Source of the DNA: Eumeta japonica
Taxonomy: Eukaryota; Arthropoda; Insecta; Lepidoptera; Psychidae
Reading direction: 5' to 3'
DNA length: 64,000 bases
NCBI GenBank assembly: GCA_005406025.1
Contig: BGZK01001387.1
Span: 97,360-161,359 of the forward strand
Shown: positions 50,029 through 61,520 of the stretch, one piece after another
Position numbering within the stretch: the first letter of the stretch is position 1
How the letters are laid out: each line of letters begins with the position of its first letter
The notes under the pieces: generated by a model
Seen by the model: only the letters and a program-made list of their open reading frames with translations
What the model was told of the DNA's origin: nothing
The model's database searches: none
Position numbers and translations under genes: made by a program

Positions 50029-51185
50029 ATGGTCGCTATATTATCGAATGCAAAATGGAGCGAAGATTTGACCATACAAATGATAATTGAATACGAAAAA
50101 CGCGAGTACCTTTGGAACCCGATGTCCGAACATTACAAGAATAAAAAAATAAGAGAGCAAGGCTACATTGAGATCATAAACGCTTTGAATTTAGTCGACG
50201 TCACCGTCAAAGAGCTCAAAAACAAAATAAAGAATATACGCTCTTCGTACAGCGTGGAACTCAAGAAGATACGGGCGGCGCGGAAGTCCGGCGCGCACGC
50301 CTACAGGCCCAGCGTCACGTGGTTCGAGCACGCCGACCGGTTTTTGCGCGCCATCGTCACCCCCAGCTCCGTAAGTGTGTTGTAGATACGACTGCACTCG
50401 TTACCCCGTTATTTATTATACTCTAGAATAAGTTTATGAAAAAATCATATAAAAAAATGATCGGGTGTTTGAAATACTACCAGGTGGACAATACTCTGGT
50501 GGAGATACACGTGAGCGACGACAGCGACGCCGTCCAGGACCTCAGCGAGAGACGTTCGCCGGAGAAGAAGAGTCCTAGAAAACGACGAAGCTCCACGCGC
50601 TCCTCGACGCCGTACGTGTTGAACACCCCGTCCCCGCGCCCCAGCACGCCGTTCGGCTCCGCTCCTACCCCGTTCACGATTCTCGCACCGTCATCCGTCC
50701 CCACGGCAGCGTTCCTAAACCCGCCTATCGGCATCGCCACGCCTCTGACTCCATCCCTCGCGACCATATACCCTCTGCCGTCCAAAAAGAAAAGCTTCGA
50801 CGATCGCAACGGGGACATGTCCCACTCGGATCTCCCTCAAGACTTGAGTCAGCACTCCGAGAACGGAACCGAGAACGAGTTCGAAATGTTCGGGAAACTA
50901 ATAGCGAGTCAGCTACGGAAGTTACCTCTCAGCTTGGCGTTGGACACTCAGCTGAAAATCCAGACTCTCGTGAACGCGGCCAGGATTCAAGCTGTCTATC
51001 AGCAGTACAGCTACGCCGGCCCGTCGCAGGAGGCGCTCTCCGTGCAAGCTCTGTCGAACGGCATTTTGGCCAGCATGGCTTCACAGAGTTCGGTGTACGC
51101 GTCGCGGGTCATGAATCTCGGACATGGCGGCTTGGACAAGCAAGTGAAGCTGGAGAACTCGTGCGACTCGGAGAACGACGATTGA
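50029..51185 (+). CDS. MADF-BESS domain protein (two exons: 50029-50370 and 50484-51185)
   Basis: Spliced, this encodes 347 residues. Exon 1 (114 codons) ends at CC|GTAAGT. Exon 2 starts after TACTACCAG at 50484; both junctions are phase 0. An earlier acceptor, CTCTAG (to 50426), is also phase 0 and would add 19 Lys/Tyr-rich residues. The MADF (Myb/SANT-like) domain spans about residues 12-106, with the family pattern IIEYEKREYLW (19-29), Y36, LKNKIKNIR (63-71), Y74, ELKKI (77-81), SG (87-88) and WFEHADRFL (98-106). A Lys/Arg-rich likely nuclear signal follows (about 139-152), then a Ser/Thr/Pro-rich linker. A BESS-type motif lies at about 247-282 (FGKLIASQLRKLP...). MADF-BESS proteins bind DNA through MADF and interact through BESS, usually as transcription regulators. 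The start is supported by an in-frame TGA at 50005-50007. Exact orthology is unknown. Confidence 0.88.
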
Positions 51186-52262
51186 AAGGAGATTGCAGGG
51201 ATAGATTGTTTATAGTAACTATATTCTATGTACTTAAAGTAACTTTTAGCCGACGACGACGCTCTGAAGTCAATTCTTTACATTGAAACCTTCACTACCG
51301 TCACGGCAAGTAAGCCTTGTCAAGCGCAGGAAAAATATAAGCAATTATACCGTTCGACTGTGACAACAAACTAAGATTTAGGGCTACATCGAGCTTGTTG
51401 CAAGTGTCACACGATAATTGCGTATAACAATATAATATTCGGTCGATGAAGATTAAAACGCTTTGTATGACGCGAACGGTATAGACAAAACTCTGATGAC
51501 TACCTCATAGACGACAAAAAAATAATCTTTTTCTTTTATGAAATGACTATTTTACATAGACAAGAGGTAGAATGCGGTCGTGCGCGTCGGCTTCCATTTT
51601 GGGTATTTGTCAATGTTGATATTTATTGTGATCGATGTGTAGATCTCAATTTAGATATATTTTAATGAGTGTTATTAAAATTATTGTTGTTGAATTAATG
51701 TGAACACGAGTACAAAATATTACGCTCCATTCTTCGGGAACAGCGTTAGGCTTGCCTAGTCATATTTTTTATATTGGATTTTTTTTGGTTACTGAATTTT
51801 CGGCTGTGTTTAGAATTAATTTTAAGACATTTCTATATTAAGGATCTATGTTGTTCGTGTCAAAATTAAAAAAAGAAAAAAATGTTATAATTCGACTGAA
51901 CGTACAAGAATTAAGTATCTTATGTTTCATTGAAGAGAGATCTGTGGATCATTCTCGAAATTATCTTTATTCTAAAATACGTCAGTCTTTAATTTTTCGT
52001 TTTGTGATACTGTGTAGGGGTTTAATTTTATTGAAGGAGTATTGTTTGTAAATTGTATATCTTTTGTTCATAACGCGACCTCGAAGAAGTTACCTGAAAC
52101 AATACGAATTTGATATAAGTGATAGACATGCATTTATAAATATTTGTAACTGTGTCGTCAGCGTGAAGAAATAACACATACCTCAGTTACTGGAACAGGG
52201 ACGTAGACGGAACTATTTTTTGTAAAAGTTAATCGATGTGCCACATGAGTACGATTTTTACA
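51186..52262 (+). other. Probable 3' UTR of the MADF-BESS gene
   Basis: AT-rich sequence after the TGA, with no convincing poly(A) signal until 52263. The short ORF at 51848-52051 is low complexity. Confidence 0.5.
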
Positions 52263-52268
52263 AATAAA
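52263..52268 (+). terminator. Poly(A) signal of the MADF-BESS gene
   Basis: AATAAA followed by GTGTTGTTTGTAAGATGTG, a typical GT-rich downstream element, about 1.08 kb after the stop codon. Confidence 0.55.
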
Positions 52269-53344
52269 GTGTTGTTTGTAAGATGTGAAACGTATTTGAT
52301 TTTTTTTTCATTTATTCCCATGTCCTATTCATGAAACGATGCAGTAATTTATATTCATTTTTACTTATAGTACCAATCACTTTGAACGTTTTCTATATAA
52401 TTATTGTTTTCATTTAAATATTGGTTTGATAGTAGATAAATATTTTTTTGTAATTTAAAGCAACTAAAGTAGTATTGATATATTCAATCAATTCTCTTAT
52501 AAAACATATAAATTATGTGGATGAACCGAGCGTTCGCCTGGTGTCAGAAAAGTATTCACGTTTCGACATTATGTTGATGTTATTATTCACAATAATAAAG
52601 GATATTTATTTTCCGGAGTTATAAATTTAAAATTATTTATTATAGATGACATATTTGAAATTTTAAATATTTCTTAGAACAAGCAAGTGTTGATTCATTT
52701 TTGTAATCATCATTTTATGTTTGGAAAACAATTTAATTAAAAAGGTTCATTATTAAACGAAGACAAATTAGACCAGAATTTATTCCCAAATATCTACTTC
52801 AACCATACCGTTTCCACTTTTTAAAAATAGACCCTATTCAATGTTAGAATCATTAAACGCACTAGTGATATCCATTTTGATAAACACCTCGGAATTTTCA
52901 ACAAGCGTTTTGTCGTAACTATGTAAAAAAATAATTTTGTCTATCCTAGATTTTTTTTCCTTCTGACTAATGTATAAATAAAGAGATGTTACATTTTTAT
53001 ATGGATAAGAGAATTTCACCGACAAATGCCCTACTTAGTGGAATTAAAGTTCTGTATTTTGTAAACAATCACGGACCTACGATATTTTATACACGTGTCC
53101 AGTCCTGTCGGCTGAATTAATCGACCTACGCCATCACTTTACAGAGTTGTAAAGTCAATGGGTTTTTCTTAGAATTCCGTGTCAATAGTCTTGCGGGTAT
53201 GTTTAGTCTTATATTATTATTTAATGAGTACCTGATCCGGGAGACCTTGTTCTGCACTTTCTTGTAGGTGACTTACCCGTGCAGTTATCGGCCGCAGCTG
53301 CGCCAGCATGGACGTGGAATGAATCTTTTCTTCTTTTGTATCGA
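52269..53344. other. AT-rich non-coding stretch
   Basis: Nothing recognised. Confidence 0.4.
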
Positions 53345-53735
53345 GCGATGTCAATTTCAGTCCTAGTTTCGTTTTCGATTCCGATCCTAGTCACACTTTT
53401 GATTTCGATCCGGTCCCCACACTCTTTTTCAACCCTAGTCCTGTTCTCAATTTTAGTCCCAGTTCCGCTTTCGATTCTGATTCTGATCCCGGTTACGATT
53501 CTGCTCTCCGTCTCGCTTTCGATTCCGATTCCGTTAACGATCACATTCCGATTTGAACGAAGCCAAGGCTTAGTATCAAAATAAAATACATACAGGCAAT
53601 ATTACTTGAGGATAGTATAGCTTTATATGAGTAAATGAATTTTTAGGGTCGATGTAGCAGTTCGGTTCATTAATACAAATACATGGTCGAAGTCGGGGAC
53701 GAACCCAAGTAGGCATAATACACGAAACATGAAAC
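53345..53735 (+). repeat. Degenerate pyrimidine-rich minisatellite repeat, copy 7, with tail
   Basis: The longest array: about 190 bases of units like TTCGATTCCGATCCTAG, TTTTAGTCCCAGTTCCGC and TCTCGCTTTCGATTCC. It ends in CGATTTGAACGAAGCC, AGTATCAAAATAAAATAC and, later, TTCGGTTCATTAATACAAATAC. ORFs on both strands read it as Ile/Ser/Pro/Leu or Arg/Ile/Glu/Gly repeats and are not genes. Confidence 0.8.
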
Positions 53736-54130
53736 ATCCCGGTCACACTTTAATTTTGATCCCGACTCTACAATCGTTTTCGACCCTCGGATCTATTGTT
53801 CTCAATTTCTGTACCGACTCCGCTTTCGATTTTGATTCTGGTTTCTTTCTCGATTTTGCTCCCAGTCCAGCTTTCAATTCCGAACCGCTACCAGTCCCAG
53901 TTCCGATTTAATTGAAACCAGGGGCAAATACTAATATCAAAATAAAATAAAAGCTATGTTACTCGACATTAGAGTAATTTAAAAAATATTTTAAATCGTT
54001 TTAGATTCACGGATGAAGTTGGAGGTAAATGTTAGCAGCCTAATTTATGAAGAATAGTGCAAATCTAATAGTAAAAGAATTCTTAAAGTCGGTTTTTTAG
54101 TTCGGTTTAGTAGTACAAATACGCATATGA
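53736..54130 (+). repeat. Degenerate pyrimidine-rich minisatellite repeat, copy 8, with tail
   Basis: Directly follows copy 7 with the same layout: TTTTGATCCCGACTC and CTTTCGATTTTGATTC units, CCGATTTAATTGAAACCAGG, CTAATATCAAAATAAAATA, GCTATGTTACTCGAC, then TTCGGTTTAGTAGTACAAATAC. Together the two make a head-to-tail pair of units of about 390 bp. Confidence 0.8.
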
Positions 54131-54739
54131 AACCGGAAACAAGTGCTATTTTTTTTCGTTTTTATTTTAGAAAATTTCCCTGGTATGCATACAGCATGTC
54201 ACGAAAGTTTTACCGTAATCGGATCAGTGGATTAGTCACACATAGTGTACAAACATACCTACATTGATTTTTTTATTTATAGGTATAGATTTAAAAGTTG
54301 TTGTATAATTCAATATCGATTAAGATCAATCGATTGAACGTTACAGAATCTATAATCCGTAATATATTCTGTTGACGCTAAATATATAAACTATAAAAAA
54401 TTGTCAAATTATTTAATTAAGCGATTTAAGCATTTATTTACACTTGTTTTAAGTACAACAGATTTTATTCTTATAAAATACGTAACTTAAAGCAAGTACT
54501 ATTTTTATAGTACGAGACTTAATTATGGGTAAAGTCTACGATAAATATGTAGTATTTTCTACTCGACTTAAATTTGTTATTCTTTCCTATGAATTATTTA
54601 AAATATTAAAATGAAAAATATTGTAGGTCGTAAAATACAAGAAATCTTTCGACGCGGTAAATCTACCATAGACTTTAACATTTAGGCAAAGTGTCTCGTG
54701 CACACGGCGCTGGATATTCATCAAGGGAAATCCACCATC
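54131..54739. other. AT-rich non-coding stretch with a repeat tail
   Basis: CACGAAAGTTTTACCGTAATC near 54199 resembles insect repeat tails. Otherwise nothing was recognised. Confidence 0.4.
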
Positions 54740-54975
54740 GGGATATAATAAATAATTGGAAGCGTGCGGCGGGCGCGGGGCGCGGGGCGGCGGGCGGGCG
54801 GCGGGCGGCGGCGGCGGCTGGCCCATTTCCCAGTTCTAATTTACGAGTGGGGCCGTCGGCGGCGGCGCGATATTGATTGCCGAACCGGGAACCGAACGCG
54901 TCATACGCCGCGGCCGGGCCGGCACCGCCGCCCGCGGCCGCCGGCGCGCCCTTTGATCGCGCCCTGCCTCTAATT
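54740..54975. promoter_or_regulatory. GC-rich island 21
   Basis: GGGCGGGCGGCGGGCGGCGG tracts enclose CCCATTTCCCAGTTCTAATT, GCGATATTGATTGCCG and CCTTTGATCGCG (TCF-like CTTTGAT). ORFs in three forward frames lack a domain. ATATTGATTG recurs in the island at 63180. Confidence 0.42.
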
Positions 54976-55393
54976 GAAGTTCTCTCCTTATTGCAGCGTT
55001 GGCTTCGATTAACTCGAATTGTTAGAAGGAAATTTTACTGCGAAAAGCTGAAAGCGAATGCGGTTACGGCGAAATAACGTCCTACGTGTGACTTCTACTG
55101 ATTAACGGCTTATTAATTGTAATATACGAAGAGGTATAGAGTCGGAATCGAGCAGGTACTTCGATGTCGACTCTAACCCCTGCACTGGTCCATTTTTTTT
55201 TTGTATTCTTAATTACAATGTAATATGAATGATTACTATTATATTGTCATTAAGAATACAAAAATTGGTTATGAATTTTTATTAAAGATTAATAATTAAT
55301 CGACGTGGCGGGTAGGCTAATTTGGTTCAATATTTTCTGTATTTTTGAAACACAAGCTAACGGTGCTCCCGCCATAAAATTAAGTAATACGTA
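54976..55393. other. AT-rich non-coding stretch
   Basis: A short inverted pair, GTATTCTTAATTACAATGTAA and TTGTCATTAAGAATAC (about 55203-55260), is visible. Nothing else was recognised. Confidence 0.4.
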
Positions 55394-56578
55394 GGGCGCA
55401 TTGAAAACTTCTGGAATGAATGAGAAAAAATTGCTATGAATGGTCAAAAATGAATTTACTGTTTCTCAAAATATTTTGCGTTAGCATAAAGTCATTTTTC
55501 ATAAAAATAAACTAATTTTGAAAACATTTATGCTTCTCCTCCTTGGTGACCTCAAAAACATGTTTTTCATACTCTTCTAGTTATAAAAATCGTTGACCGC
55601 GTAATTGGACCTTAATTTTTGCGAACAAAAAAAAGTCACAATGTGCCAGGTTGGAACTATATGCAGGATTGCTTTTAAGTTCTACGTTCTTCTTCTTCAA
55701 AAATTTATTTGAATGTTTGGCCGTGTCAGAACTAGCATTGTCGTGGTGCAAGATGACAAGAAGTTTACGGTTATTTTTACGGAGTTCGTCAATAACTTCC
55801 GGCAAACCAAACAAATGGTCGTTTACCAATCACTATTCAAGATACGACAATTCTCCAAAACAACAGTATTCCAAGTGTCCAATTTTATTAAAAAAAGAAG
55901 TAATCATCCGCTTAGAGGCACTACGCTCGCGCGCCACTTTTTTTTCGGTTTCGGCTCATCTCGATAGATCTAAACGGTTGATTGCTGCTTTGTTTTGGGT
56001 CGTAACAATAAATCCATATTTTGTTACTTGTTACTATGTCCCACACCAAATATGACGCCCCAATCTTGTAAGCATGGTATTGCACCAAGTGACGCGTTCC
56101 GTTTTTTAAGCGTCAGTTAAATTGTGTGGGATCCACCGTGAGTACAGTTATTTCAAACCTAATTGTTTGTGTAGAATTGATTGTATTTGATTCATGCCCC
56201 ATTGTTCACAGCGGTGGACGGGTGACCATCACGAAATTCGTCACTGAATTTGTTTCAACTACGAATTCTGCAAAGCAGTTATAAATAGTTGTCTTGCATG
56301 GCGCTTCATCGCCAAAAGCAGTTCGAAGCTGAGTAAGGCTCTGTTGAGCTGTGAAATTGAACTTATAATCGTAGAAAATCATACTACAAAAAATTTTACG
56401 GCTTAAAACTATAGTGATAAAAACCGCAATTTTTAAAGTGACGCCTCAATGTACAAACAAGTGACAGTTAGATAGAACAAATGTGTTCTACAGCCAAAAA
56501 GTTCAATTTTCAATTATATTAATTACTTCTTACATATCGTTAATAAAGTGGCCAGTTCCAGAAATTTATAGTATGCCC
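55394..56578 (-). mobile_element. Degenerate mariner element, copy 4 (reverse)
   Basis: About 1.19 kb. The ends are inverted copies: GGGCGCATTGAAAACTTCTG at 55394 and, reversed, GGGGCATACTATAAATTTCTG at the other end. The best transposase piece (55581-55829) contains ILHHDNASSDTAK, NVELKSNPAYSSN and CDFFLFAKIK. The Asp of HHDN and the Asp of CDF are separated by 34 residues, the D34D spacing of mariners. The first motif near 56020 reads VTSNKIW instead of VTGDE, so the first catalytic Asp is lost, and a stop follows shortly. Same subfamily as copy 2. Confidence 0.88.
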
Positions 56579-57957
56579 CACGTATAACTTGTGTTTACTT
56601 TTAAATTTTTATACTATATTTATTGACTGTGTATATCAAATTTCTGCAGGTCATAAACATCGGTTGCTCTGTGAGATATACTGCATCGATCAAAACCCTT
56701 TGGGGCCCAAAAATCAAAGTGTAGAAAATACTTATAAAGGAGAAGGAATTTTTCGCATCTAAACTCAAATTTGTCTGGCTTAAAACCCTCCTATTCAGAA
56801 CAGGCACTACACAGTATAGTTATAGGACGCAGCATCACTACCCTACCACAGAATAAGTAAGATGTAGTTCCTCGAGCCAACGTGTTATTGTATCTACTTG
56901 AAAATACATTATTCTGTACTATTATTCTACACTGATAATGGAGAAAATACAACGTCTTCAGTTTACGTAGGGCCAGAGGTTAAGGGAAGAAATTAGATAA
57001 TATTTTATCAAAAAATAAGTGGTGAAACTACGAAATTATTTTTATTTATATAAATACATAATATTATATGTATTATCGATGTACAAATTATGACTAGGAG
57101 CTTCAAGGGGGTAGCTAGGTTTTAGTATCGGAGGGGTTCAAGGAAATGAAACAACAAAAATGTGCGTAAAATGATATTAATAATCATATTAAAAAAAAAT
57201 TCGGGAAATTTGAACCCCTCGAATAGGAAATATTTTTTGCAAAGGTTATATTTTTAGTTTCGTTTGTCTGGGATCAGAGAGATGTTAATATAAAAATTTT
57301 CAGTTTTCGAAAAAGCTTTTCAGTTTAAGTCGATTAAGTTTCCGAAAATTATGATTAATTATTACTGAGGTTTATATATAAAAAAGAAAACATTTTTGAT
57401 AATTTCCTTTTTTAACATTATAGAAAAGATAGTAAACCGATCGAGTTCAAAGTTTTGAGGAATCTAAAATATATAAAAGTTTTTGAATGCTGTGAACCCT
57501 TCCTTGATGAATCGATACCTTTTAAAGTTGTCTATATAAAATACTTCAAAAAAATTTTCTCAATGATAACAATTTGCCAAAAATTTTTATTTTGAAATAC
57601 TTAAAACATACGCGATTGATTGAAATTCTATTTTCAACAATTCTGAATAGACTAAAATTCCTTTCGAATACCATTAGTTTGATTGAAATCTTATACAAAT
57701 TTACACATAAAGCATATAGACATTATCGTAAAAATTGTCAAAATAGTTTTCCTGGACCTCAAAATGTTGACATATAATGCGATTTTACATACTTGGGCTC
57801 AAAACAATATACCTATCTCAAAATTTTACGAAAATTTTGTATTTTCATAGTGGAAAATTGGAAATTCCAAACCTGCGTTATAATGTTCAAAATCTTGAAC
57901 TTTAAGGTACTAAGTATTTAAAATGTTAATAGTAAAGAACTTTATTTCGAACTGTTT
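56579..57957. other. AT-rich non-coding stretch
   Basis: Nothing recognised; short AT-rich ORFs only. Confidence 0.4.
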
Positions 57958-58482
57958 TAAGGGTTCTGTACCGGAAGGCTGCCAAAGAGACCATATTGTC
58001 AAGCCTGCGCTGTCTGTTTGTCTGTCTGTCAGCGAATTTTATCTCGTGAAGCTATTATTGTTTTGTATATATTTGTTGTTATAGCGGCAATAAAATGTAT
58101 ATTTCTATTGTGGCTACAACAACATTAATCAAAATAAAATTAAATTAATAATCAAACGTGGCCCCATTCAAGAAAGGTGTTTTATTTTACGTTTTATGTG
58201 TGATGTTAATTATAGAAATATAACTCATGAAATGCTCACAGTGTTTATTACTAAAGTTTCTATAAAAGAAAATAATAAAATTAAATTGATTTAAAAATTA
58301 AAAGGGGGGGACATATAAGAAACGTGCTTTTTGGCGTTTATAGCTTGATTTAATTTTTTTAAATTACTTTGCTCAATATTAACAGTTGTTCTTTGTTTTG
58401 TTCTATTTTGAAAAAGTATGTAGTGTACAATGGTGCAGAACCCTTCGTACGTGAGGCCGGCTCGCACTCGGCCGGTTTTTTA
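57958..58482 (+). repeat. Lepidopteran-type GGGTTC...GGCCGGTTTTT repeat
   Basis: Starts AAGGGTTCTGTACCGG, contains CTGTCTGTTTGTCTGTCTGTC near the left end, and ends ACCCTTCGTACGTGAGGCCGG then CTCGCACTCGGCCGGTTTTT. The sequence between is AT-rich and non-coding. It is probably a non-autonomous element. Confidence 0.65.
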
Positions 58483-58689
58483 CTTTGCACCTCTATCGTA
58501 CTGCCGTCTGCTTAACTCGTTAAATATTTAAAACGTCCATCGGCGTCCCACGTGATATAAGTTCGCATCCTGCAGACTAGCCTTCCTCGGTATGTGCAAT
58601 ACAGTTCGAATTTCATCCGTTAACTGCTCTAGTTAACTCCATTGATTTTTGGTGTGTGTTACCGGCTCCGAATATCCATCGACATGAAA

Positions 58690-59105
58690 TGCGGAGACCT
58701 CGAGGGCCGAGCAACTAGCCCAGTTCGCCCTGTCCGTCGACAATCATTCACCAATGGATTGAATAGTTGCCGTTTGCTTGACTGCGGTGTTGTGTGTCAA
58801 TTTTTTATTACCACACCGCTGAGACGTAGTTTCTTTGTCTCTCGACCGACGGCCTCCGACCTTAAGCCGTCCACGCCTATTCAACTGCTCATCGGGAGCC
58901 GCAAACGACCGTTGCCGTCATTACGATGGGAACGTCCGAGAACGACCTGTGATCTCCAAGGAACTGAGCGGGTCGTTTTTGGTTCGACGCGAGTAAAAGG
59001 TTATAGGTCGATTCGCCCGTGACCGAAATCGAACGCGCCGCCTTCTAGTCGGAAGGCGACGCTCTCGAGTGATAAGAGTCACCACCCCCATATTGCATAC
59101 ATATT
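58690..59105 (-). mobile_element. tRNA-derived SINE, copy 4 (reverse, with longer body)
   Basis: Minus strand: GGTGACTCTTATCACTCG, GCGTTCGATTTCGGTCACGG (B-box region) and GCGAATCGACCTATAACC. The body is GC-rich and longer than in the other copies. The 126-codon forward ORF over it is the translated repeat. Confidence 0.55.
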
Positions 59106-59659
59106 TCAAACACAATTTACGTCTGACGGGATAATTTTCAAGCGAGTTTCAAACAACGAAACTACTCGACAAGCGCTGTGTGGACAGAAAAAAAAATTAA
59201 ATTTTAATAAATTTGTGCCGACCAATTTCCAGGATATCAGGTCTTGTAGGTCATTAACCACTCGTTCGCTTGTACGAATCAAAAAAAAATTCGTGACTGC
59301 CCCACGATTCTGCGTCTCATCAATTCATAGAATTTTCATCAACAATTTTCATGACGCATTTTGTTTTAATACGTAAAAGGAAATCTTTCTGATCAATTCT
59401 GGACTTAGGAAACCATACGGTTTTAACCACTCTTTTTTTTTAATTTTCTTAACTGAGGATTTTTAATATCAACCTAGCAGCAATTACCGCTAATACCTAC
59501 CAGGATTAGTTGGAAATCCACGAGACATAAATTGAATAGTGATTATTTCAAATCGTAATAGCTGTCAGACAAACAGTTTCCTGTCAAAGGCAGACGTGTT
59601 TTGTTTCAGCCTGCAGTGTATGAAAAATAATGAACGATTTAATGTTGGTATTGTTGCAG
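59106..59659. other. AT-rich non-coding stretch
   Basis: Nothing recognised. Confidence 0.4.
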
Positions 59660-60705
59660 ATCTTTTTAGGGTTCCCGGTCAAAATGGAAAAAACAGAACC
59701 CTTATAATTTGATCATATCCGTTCGTCCGTCCGTATGTCACAGGCATTTTATTCAAAATCTACTAGACGTATATTGATGAAATTTGTCGTGTAGGTGTCT
59801 TGTATAAGCCGCTACTTAGTTTGATGGTTAAGTAACCAAAATGTAACAGAAGCTAAAAAAATTTTTTTTCAACAAACATCAACGTGCGATACATACTTCG
59901 ACAATTCTTTCGACTAAAGTTTTTAAGAAATCTTACTGATTATGTGCATAACTCCATGTTGCAGAGATTGTGTCCCCCTCCTCTATTTTCTAAAGCGTAT
60001 GTCCAAAAAATATGAAAAAAATAATGATGATAACGTTTAATAAATACTTTCAATGAAAATTATTTTGAATATCATCAGATATGCTGTTTTTGAATTATCG
60101 CCGAATTATTCTATTAACAAAAGAACATAAGGGCCATGAAGATACGCTATTTTGTTGATGCACTTTAGTTTACACTAGTTTAATAGTCCTAGTCGACTTA
60201 TCTACTTGTTTTTCTAATCATAGACGACTAAGTTCTTAGAATTATTCTGTGCGGGAAACATGGAAAAAGTGTAACAACGTACTTTTTTCATCTGTAGTGC
60301 ATTGCTTTGTAGTAATGGCTTCGGAACCCTATACTGGACATGGCCCGAAATGCTCTTGGCCAGTTTTTTCGTCTGTAATGCATTTCTTTGTAATAATGAC
60401 TTCGGAACCTTATAGTGGACATGGCCCGAAATGCTCTTGGCCAGTTTTTTCATCTGTAGTGCATTTCTTTGTAGTAATTAATGGCTTCGGAACCTTATAC
60501 TGGACATGGCCCAAAATGCTCTTGGCCAGTTTTTTCATCTGTAGTGCATTTCTTTGTAGTAATTAATGGCTTCGGAACCTTATACTGGACATGGCCCGAA
60601 ATGCTCTTGGTCAGTTTTTTCGTCTGTAATACATTTCTTTGTAATAATGACTTCGGAACTTTATAATGAGCATGGTCCGACATACTCTTGGCCAATTTTT
60701 TTTCT
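59660..60705 (+). repeat. 1-kb lepidopteran-type repeat, copy B (full, with expanded terminus)
   Basis: Starts TTTTTAGGGTTCCCGGTC and includes CCGTTCGTCCGTCCGTATG, TATATTGATGAAATTTGTCG, GGGCCATGAAGATACGC and GTGCGGGAAACATGGAAAAA. It ends in five tandem terminal units. Copies at 20495 and 63750 share these blocks in reverse. There is no coding capacity, so I infer a non-autonomous DNA element. Confidence 0.75.
60291..60705 (+). repeat. Five-unit tandem array, units of 81, 81, 85, 85 and about 83 bp
   Basis: Units start at 60291, 60372, 60453, 60538 and 60623, each with TCTGTAGTGCATTTCTTTG, CTTCGGAACCTTATA and TGCTCTTGGCCAGTTTTTT. Units 3 and 4 carry an extra TAAT. Units 2 and 5 share TAATAATGACTTCGG, while 1, 3 and 4 share a GGCTTCGG version. 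The last unit ends GAGCATGGTCCGACATACTC, like the natural terminus at 63750. Overlapping Phe/Ser/Trp-rich ORFs are products of the array. Confidence 0.9.
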
Positions 60706-61520
60706 TATTCATAATCAGCATTCTTATTGTTACCATTGCAGAATCCATAAATGAAATATACATAAACAATATGAACATTATTGAAGTTAGAACATGAATA
60801 TACTATATTATAGTACATCGTAATAATATAATGTATGCTTATAACAGCATATCATAATGTAAACGAAATCACAAAATAGACAAAATACAAAAGTGACTCG
60901 TGACAGGTGAATAGAACGACTAAATAAAAAAAATGTCTATGCCTGTATTATTTTTTCCGTTAAACAATGGTCTAGTGAATTATTGATTATGATTGGCAGG
61001 ATTTTAATTATATATACAAATAAAACCTAGCTTATTAAAAACAACCTTGATGAACTTGGCCTCGTTTACTTGTTAAATGGTTACAGGGTCTATATGGAAT
61101 CGTTTAAGAACTAGTAACTGGGAAAATCTCATCTCGGCCTTAATAAAGTAATCACGTGTTACGTAACGCTAATAACTTATGTATAATTTTAGAAAGTAGA
61201 AGAAAGATAAATACCGAATCAATACTGTAGAGATGTGATTGTGATGTGCAGCTACACGCGTACTGATTACTATAGTGTTAATAGTGATATTTAGAAAATA
61301 AAATGGAACTACAATTCAGTTTTCTTTTCAAATAACGCCTAGTAAGCAATGTTTGTAGTTCTAGATATTACCAACAAAAAAATATATCTTCGTGGTTAAA
61401 CCAAATTTATTTGTAATACGTCATTATGAATGTTTACTAAAATACATGAATATACTAGTTTCATGAAACAATAAAATTAATCTGCACGACTTTTCCAATA
61501 GATTCGATTATACTGTTTAA
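60706..61520. other. AT-rich non-coding stretch
   Basis: Nothing recognised. Confidence 0.4.

Noticed and set aside
53221..53584. ORFs of 101-107 codons with repeating Ile/Glu/Arg or Ile/Ser/Pro residues
   Set aside because: Translation of the degenerate minisatellite; both strands are open because the unit lacks stops.
58642..59022. 126-codon ORF
   Set aside because: Lies over the reverse SINE copy 4 and shows no domain.
60249..60695. Four overlapping ORFs with repeated FFVV/GHGPKCSWP residues
   Set aside because: Products of the five-unit 81-85-bp array.
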